Shown piece by piece: positions 59,902-64,000 of a stretch of DNA of 64,000 nt. The notes below the pieces were generated by a model, which was given only the letters and a program-made list of their open reading frames with translations, did not search any database and was not told where the DNA came from. Position numbers and translations under genes: made by a program. The first letter of the stretch is position 1; the number at the start of each line of letters is the position of its first letter. This stretch comes from Trypanosoma brucei gambiense DAL972 (Eukaryota; Euglenozoa; Kinetoplastea; Trypanosomatida; Trypanosomatidae), in the NCBI RefSeq assembly GCF_000210295.1, contig NC_026744.1, positions 2,976,001-3,040,000 of the forward strand, given 5' to 3'.

Positions 59902-61180
59902 AAATTTTACTTTTGCGCATTGTTAGAGCTTCAGCTTGATGTTGTTACTGTTCGGCAGAGAGCTAGGACTTTTGACAGAGAGGTGGGAGTTGTGAATACG
60001 TTAGAGCGGATCAGGGTCTAGCAGGAAGAGAGAAGACCCCTTCTGTGTTTTTCACTTCTACTCGTCGACAATTTCGTCTCTACTGTGTTTCACATATCGT
60101 AAGAAAAGAGTGAGTCTGATCTAAACTGATTGCGTGAATGGAAGCAATTGTGCCGCGCCGAGTTACCTTTGAAAGGAGAGCGGGGAAAGGGATGAGAACG
60201 AGTTTTTGACTGCACTACTGCTTTTCATCATTTTCCTCACCGGAGGAATTAAGCCCCTTCGCCGCTGTCGCATTAACCCTAACTTCGAAGTAAGATCGCT
60301 AGTACACGGGTGCGCCTGCATACGTAACTGCCGTCTCTGTGTGTATTCGTGCTGTTGTGCACCCCATTTTGAAAAGGGGCGTTACTTGGAATCCAGCCGG
60401 GGGCTTGCTGCCTTTGAGATGCATAGGGAGAAGCAAGGCAAGGGAAATGTTTTTTACTAGTGGTAGATCTTTGTTTTTTTTTGCCTTTGCCAGCACCTGC
60501 TCTTTTTTAACGCCGTTTCATGACGTGGTACGATTCGTGAAGACAACCTTTTGACTGTTACTTCATCCGCGTTGGGTCGCTGGGGAAGTGGAATTGCGCA
60601 AACGGCCTTCCATTGGTTGTGGGTGTCGTCGAATTTTGTGTATGCAACCTTTACTTCTCTGTATGTACCAGGCCTCCGATGTTGGTTGTGTTTGACCGTG
60701 TTCGTGTATGCGGTTGGTGGGATTGTTAGGGGCCAATCGACGTGGGGGAGAGTGATGAAGGAAACCTCATGTGCGTGGTGTCAACATTCTAATGTTTGTA
60801 AGGAGAAGGAGTTGTGGATATGTTTTTCAAAGTATTGTCGTGGAGAAGCGAAGCAACAAGGCCCGTAATTGTGCTTGTTAACTGGTGTGCGTCTACGGGT
60901 ACATTCTTTTGCCTTCAGTCCATGTTCATTTTTTTGTGGCCTCTCAGCAAGGGGGAGCGATGTGTCTTTCAAGAAAACTGCTTATCTTTACCCTCCTTTC
61001 CTGTATACTTACTTTTCCCTCCTATTTTTACACGTTGTAAGTCCTGTAAACGATTCGTTGCCCTACACCGGCATTGGGAGGCAAAGCGTCAACGCAAAGC
61101 AAGAGGAGGGAGTAAGTCTTCACAAAGTACTGGAAGGACACCCCGAGTTGTACTGCCAAGCTCGCAGGACTAGGCACACA
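59902..61180. other. Intergenic region before the LC8 gene
   Basis: About 1.28 kb, T-rich, with no convincing gene. Pyrimidine tracts at about 60990-61030 followed by AG near 61039 may be the splice acceptor. A 105-codon frame at 60551-60868 starts with TTG and is rejected. Confidence 0.6.
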
Positions 61181-61453
61181 ATGACGCAGCTCCCCTCAGC
61201 AACCATTAAGCTCATAGAGATGCCGAAACATATGGAGAATTATGCCGTTAACTGTGCGCAAGACGGCTTTACGAAGTACTACACCGAGAAGGACGTAGCC
61301 TCTCATATCAAGAAGGAGTTTGATAAAAAGTACGGACCAACGTGGAACTGCTTCGTTGGACGTAACTTTGCCAGCTATGTTACCCACGAAACGAAACACT
61401 ACATATATTTCTACATGGGGCAGATGGGTGTGCTTCTTTTCAAGTCGTCATGA
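61181..61453 (+). CDS. Dynein light chain LC8 (DYNLL)
   Basis: Small dimeric hub protein that is a subunit of cytoplasmic and axonemal dyneins and binds short motifs in many partners. 90 residues from ATG 61181, the typical length. The family signature is clear: [20 protein letters not shown], then [12 protein letters not shown] and [16 protein letters not shown]. The open frame extends upstream to 60869, but that sequence is spacer-like and precedes the start used by all LC8 proteins. Together with the heavy chain at the window start it is the second dynein gene here. Confidence 0.97.
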   Translation: MTQLPSATIKLIEMPKHMENYAVNCAQDGFTKYYTEKDVASHIKKEFDKKYGPTWNCFVGRNFASYVTHETKHYIYFYMGQMGVLLFKSS

Positions 61454-62712
61454 GGACCTGTTATTGTTCCGCACATTCTACGTCAGTGCCTTCACCACCC
61501 TTTGGTGCCCAATGGACCAAAGGGTGGCATCACTGATGATTTTTGTTCCCCTTTCCCTTCGCTCCCGTTTAGTGTGTGTTTCGTTTCTTCATAGACCTAG
61601 AGTTGTGAGGAGTGTAGGACGTGCATTTGTCTCGGTTTCAGTGCTTCACCTTTCAGTTAAGACTGCTCTTGAAACTTACCCTACCCTTAAAGCCCCGTTT
61701 GTCGTCGTGTGATTAAGGAAACAAGAATGAAATGAAGCAAACTTTTAAAAAAGGGTGCTAAGAGGAAAAGGAAAACGTGAAAATGTATATGTTGGCCAGA
61801 ACCGGAGGGGTGGCGACTCTTGCGACTTCTTCCCAAGTGGTCTTCCCCCTTCTGTGGCTTCGATTTGTTCTGTACATGTCGTTATTCGTAAATATTGTAT
61901 ATAGAATAATTCATTGGCTGCAAATTCTCTTGCGAGGAACTCATCTTCGTTCCTTTGGTTTAATAAGTGTTACATCCTGAAATTTTAACGGTTCTATTTG
62001 ACACCCCCCCTTTTTTTTGCTTGTGACTCTTTTGGTGATGGCCTATAAGGTTTAGATAGCGGCACGGAAACGAGGAAAAGCTGCTCAATTACTTGCACAT
62101 GGCTGATGGTAGACACTGTTTTCCCAAATAAAAAAAAAATTTAATTCACATGCAAGGCCTTGTGCGGAATGATGGCCGTTGCTGTGCAGTGAGGGAAACC
62201 AGCTGTAGTTGTGTGTTTGTGTGTGTGTGTTGCTCTCTTTCTGTACAACTTTCCGTAATGCTTTGGGAATGCCCGCGATTTTTGCTGTTGGGTCGGTGCT
62301 CCGGGAGAGACGTGGGGTGGGCTCCATTGGTTGGCAAGGATAACCTTCATGTTAGCCCGCGGGGCGAGACATGGGTGTCCACTCCCGATGGATCGAGAGG
62401 TCAGTTTCTCTCGATGGTGTGGCAACTGCGTAATTTTGGCGTTCGCAGTTAACTCTTGTTTGGAGGTGAAGTCACATGAGCCCCAGTCTTGTTTCACTTC
62501 CCCCCGCGCGGCCTGGCTCTGTCATTGACCACAAATATCCCTCATGAACTTTCCCCTTCAATTTTCACTGAACACACCCCTCTCCTAGTGCTCAATCGCG
62601 CGTGATCGTGACGAGAAACGGTTATGGCAGGCCAGCTGTGTGCTATCTGGTGGTTTTCTTGAAAAGTTCATACGAACTGTTATTAAAGGTTGCGCTGCCC
62701 GTCGGGGAGTCC
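61454..62712. other. Intergenic region before the MutY gene
   Basis: About 1.26 kb. T-rich stretches, a (TG)n run near 62214-62230, and a 100-codon frame at 62150-62452 without similarity. No gene supported. Confidence 0.55.
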
Positions 62713-64000
62713 ATGCCAGCGATGAAAAATAATTGTGCCGACATACGGCAGGCAACAATTGAGTGGTTTCATACCAATCAGCGCCGCGACCTACCGTGGC
62801 GACAGACATTTTCCGACACAGATGCGTGCCATCCGGTGGTACCCGTTGTTACTCCTCTGACTGATCCCTATCATGTGTGGGTCTCAGAGGTGATGTCGCA
62901 GCAAACGCAGATGGACACTGTCATTCCCTACTTCAAGCGATGGATAGCGGTCTTTCCGGATATTGCCACTTTGGCTCGAGCCACAGAGGCGTCTGTCATG
63001 GCGGTTTGGTCGGGCATGGGCTATTACCGCCGCGCGCTGTACTTGAAAAAAGGCGCAGAACATGTCATGAAGCACTTTGGGGGCTCATTGCCAACTACTG
63101 CGGCTCAGCTACGTGCAATCCCTGGTATTGGCCTCTACACTTCGGCGGCTATTGCTTCCATTTGCTTTCGTGAAAGAATTATTTCAGTGGACGGTAATGT
63201 TGTGCGTGTTTTGAGTCGGTTGCGCTGCGAGAGAAATTTTGACCCCAAGTCCGCCAAGAGTATCAAAGAAGTATTCCACTGGGGGCAGGAAATTATGGGG
63301 GAGGGTCCTTGTGACCGCCCCGGGGACTTCAACCAAGGCTTAATGGAGATTGGAGCGAGGGTATGCAAACCGTCCGGCAGGCCGCTTTGTGAGGAGTGCC
63401 CGCTTCACCGTTATTGCGGGGCATACGCCGCAATGCAGAGCGGTGAGATACCTTCCATTGAGGGGGTCATTCCACTGAGAGCGAAAACACTCAAAAAGAA
63501 GAAAGAGCATGTTTTTTGCTTAGTTCATGAATTTCGAGAGAAAACGGCGGGTGACAGTGCGTTGAAGCGGCGCTTCATTGTTGTACGGCGTCCAGAAGAA
63601 GGGCTCTTGGGCGGTATGTTGGAATTCCCCTCCAGGACGTATGTTTCTTCACCTGATGGTGGTACTGACATAAAAGGGAGCAGAGACGTTACCGATGAGT
63701 TGCGCAAGAAACTTGCTGCTGGACACAAAAATGTAGTGGAGGTCGGGCATGTTCAGCACATATTTTCCCACATTGATATGCGTGTGCTGGTCTATCACGC
63801 TGTCTGGGATGGGCCGTCGTTGGATTGTGGTGGCTACACGAGGGGCACGGACCCCAGAGTTGCTGCTCGACGCCCTTCCGAAGAAAAGATATGCAACGCC
63901 CTGAGAAGAGAGCTTCGTCTGGACTCTTCACGCATTTCCGTGAAGACGGAGGAGGAGATAAAGGGTGCTGCTGCTAGTCGCTTGTTGCTGAAAATACTTG
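62713..64000 (+). CDS. MUTYH: A/G-specific adenine DNA glycosylase (MutY/MUTYH), 3' end outside window
   Basis: Base-excision repair enzyme that removes adenine mispaired with 8-oxoguanine. 429 codons are present and the frame is still open at the window edge. Seen: the catalytic Glu region WVSEVMSQQTQ (E59), the helix-hairpin-helix AIPGIGLYTSAAIASI, the catalytic Asp in SVDGNVVRVLSR (D160), and the iron-sulfur cysteines C218, C226, C229 and C235. The spacing is C-x7-C-x2-C-x5-C, one residue more than the usual x6. The C-terminal NUDIX-like 8-oxoG recognition domain is represented by FIVVRRPEEGLLGGMLEFPS and IFSHIDMRV. An N-terminal insert of about 16 residues interrupts the segment after LPWRQ. 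The ATG at 62713 is chosen; a second Met is at 62722. Confidence 0.95.
   Translation, partial: MPAMKNNCADIRQATIEWFHTNQRRDLPWRQTFSDTDACHPVVPVVTPLTDPYHVWVSEVMSQQTQMDTVIPYFKRWIAVFPDIATLARATEASVMAVWSGMGYYRRALYLKKGAEHVMKHFGGSLPTTAAQLRAIPGIGLYTSAAIASICFRERIISVDGNVVRVLSRLRCERNFDPKSAKSIKEVFHWGQEIMGEGPCDRPGDFNQGLMEIGARVCKPSGRPLCEECPLHRYCGAYAAMQSGEIPSIEGVIPLRAKTLKKKKEHVFCLVHEFREKTAGDSALKRRFIVVRRPEEGLLGGMLEFPSRTYVSSPDGGTDIKGSRDVTDELRKKLAAGHKNVVEVGHVQHIFSHIDMRVLVYHAVWDGPSLDCGGYTRGTDPRVAARRPSEEKICNALRRELRLDSSRISVKTEEEIKGAAASRLLLKIL

Noticed and set aside
60551..60868. 105-codon plus-strand frame between cullin and LC8 genes
   Set aside because: Begins with TTG, is Trp/Val/Cys-rich as expected from T/G-rich noncoding DNA, and has no homologue I recognise.

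Overview
This window is almost certainly nuclear DNA of an African trypanosome of the Trypanosoma brucei group, most likely a piece of a large chromosome. Genes are intronless and packed head to tail on one strand for about 39 kb. They are separated by short pyrimidine-rich spacers that end in AG shortly before the start codon, which is the trans-splicing signature of kinetoplastids. Recognisable proteins (Hsp70.c next to Hsp70, RACK1, cytosolic malate dehydrogenase, a trans-sialidase relative, a VIPER-like retroelement) fit that assignment. The species call rests on recalled gene content, not on a search.

Layout. 1-39345, all plus strand, one apparent polycistronic unit: axonemal-type dynein heavy chain (5' end outside the window), ribosomal protein eL14, an unknown protein, cytosolic malate dehydrogenase, an F-box protein, a RING/coiled-coil protein, a 1040-aa IQ-like protein, Hsp70.c, a small basic protein, a beta-lactamase-fold pseudoenzyme, a coiled-coil protein, canonical Hsp70 (broken by a 100-N assembly gap), a gamma-tubulin complex component, a BCS1-like AAA ATPase, RACK1, a LYR/AlgH-like mitochondrial candidate, an ATG12-like protein and an ALKBH7-like dioxygenase.

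39346-57483 is different: a decayed tyrosine-recombinase retroelement of VIPER type (39769-about 42485), a gene-free stretch with a G-quadruplex motif, a single minus-strand trans-sialidase-like gene (45909-47954) inside a unit bounded by two nearly identical 356-bp direct repeats (45404-45759 and 50991-51346), and about 9.5 kb without a convincing gene. Gene directions make this first a convergent and then a divergent strand switch. The T/G-rich stretch before the next plus-strand genes is a candidate polymerase II start region.

57484-64000 is again plus strand: a cullin, an LC8-type dynein light chain and the 5' part of a MutY-type adenine DNA glycosylase that runs off the end.

The most interesting signals are: mosaic exact-identity tracts between the two HSP70 paralogues (likely gene conversion confined to the ATPase domain); a trans-sialidase homologue that appears to have lost all its key catalytic residues; a RING protein carrying a textbook SUMO-interaction-like motif and a near PIP-box C terminus; a beta-lactamase-like protein without its nucleophile motif; a LYR/AlgH-like combination; and the strand-switch island with its direct repeats.
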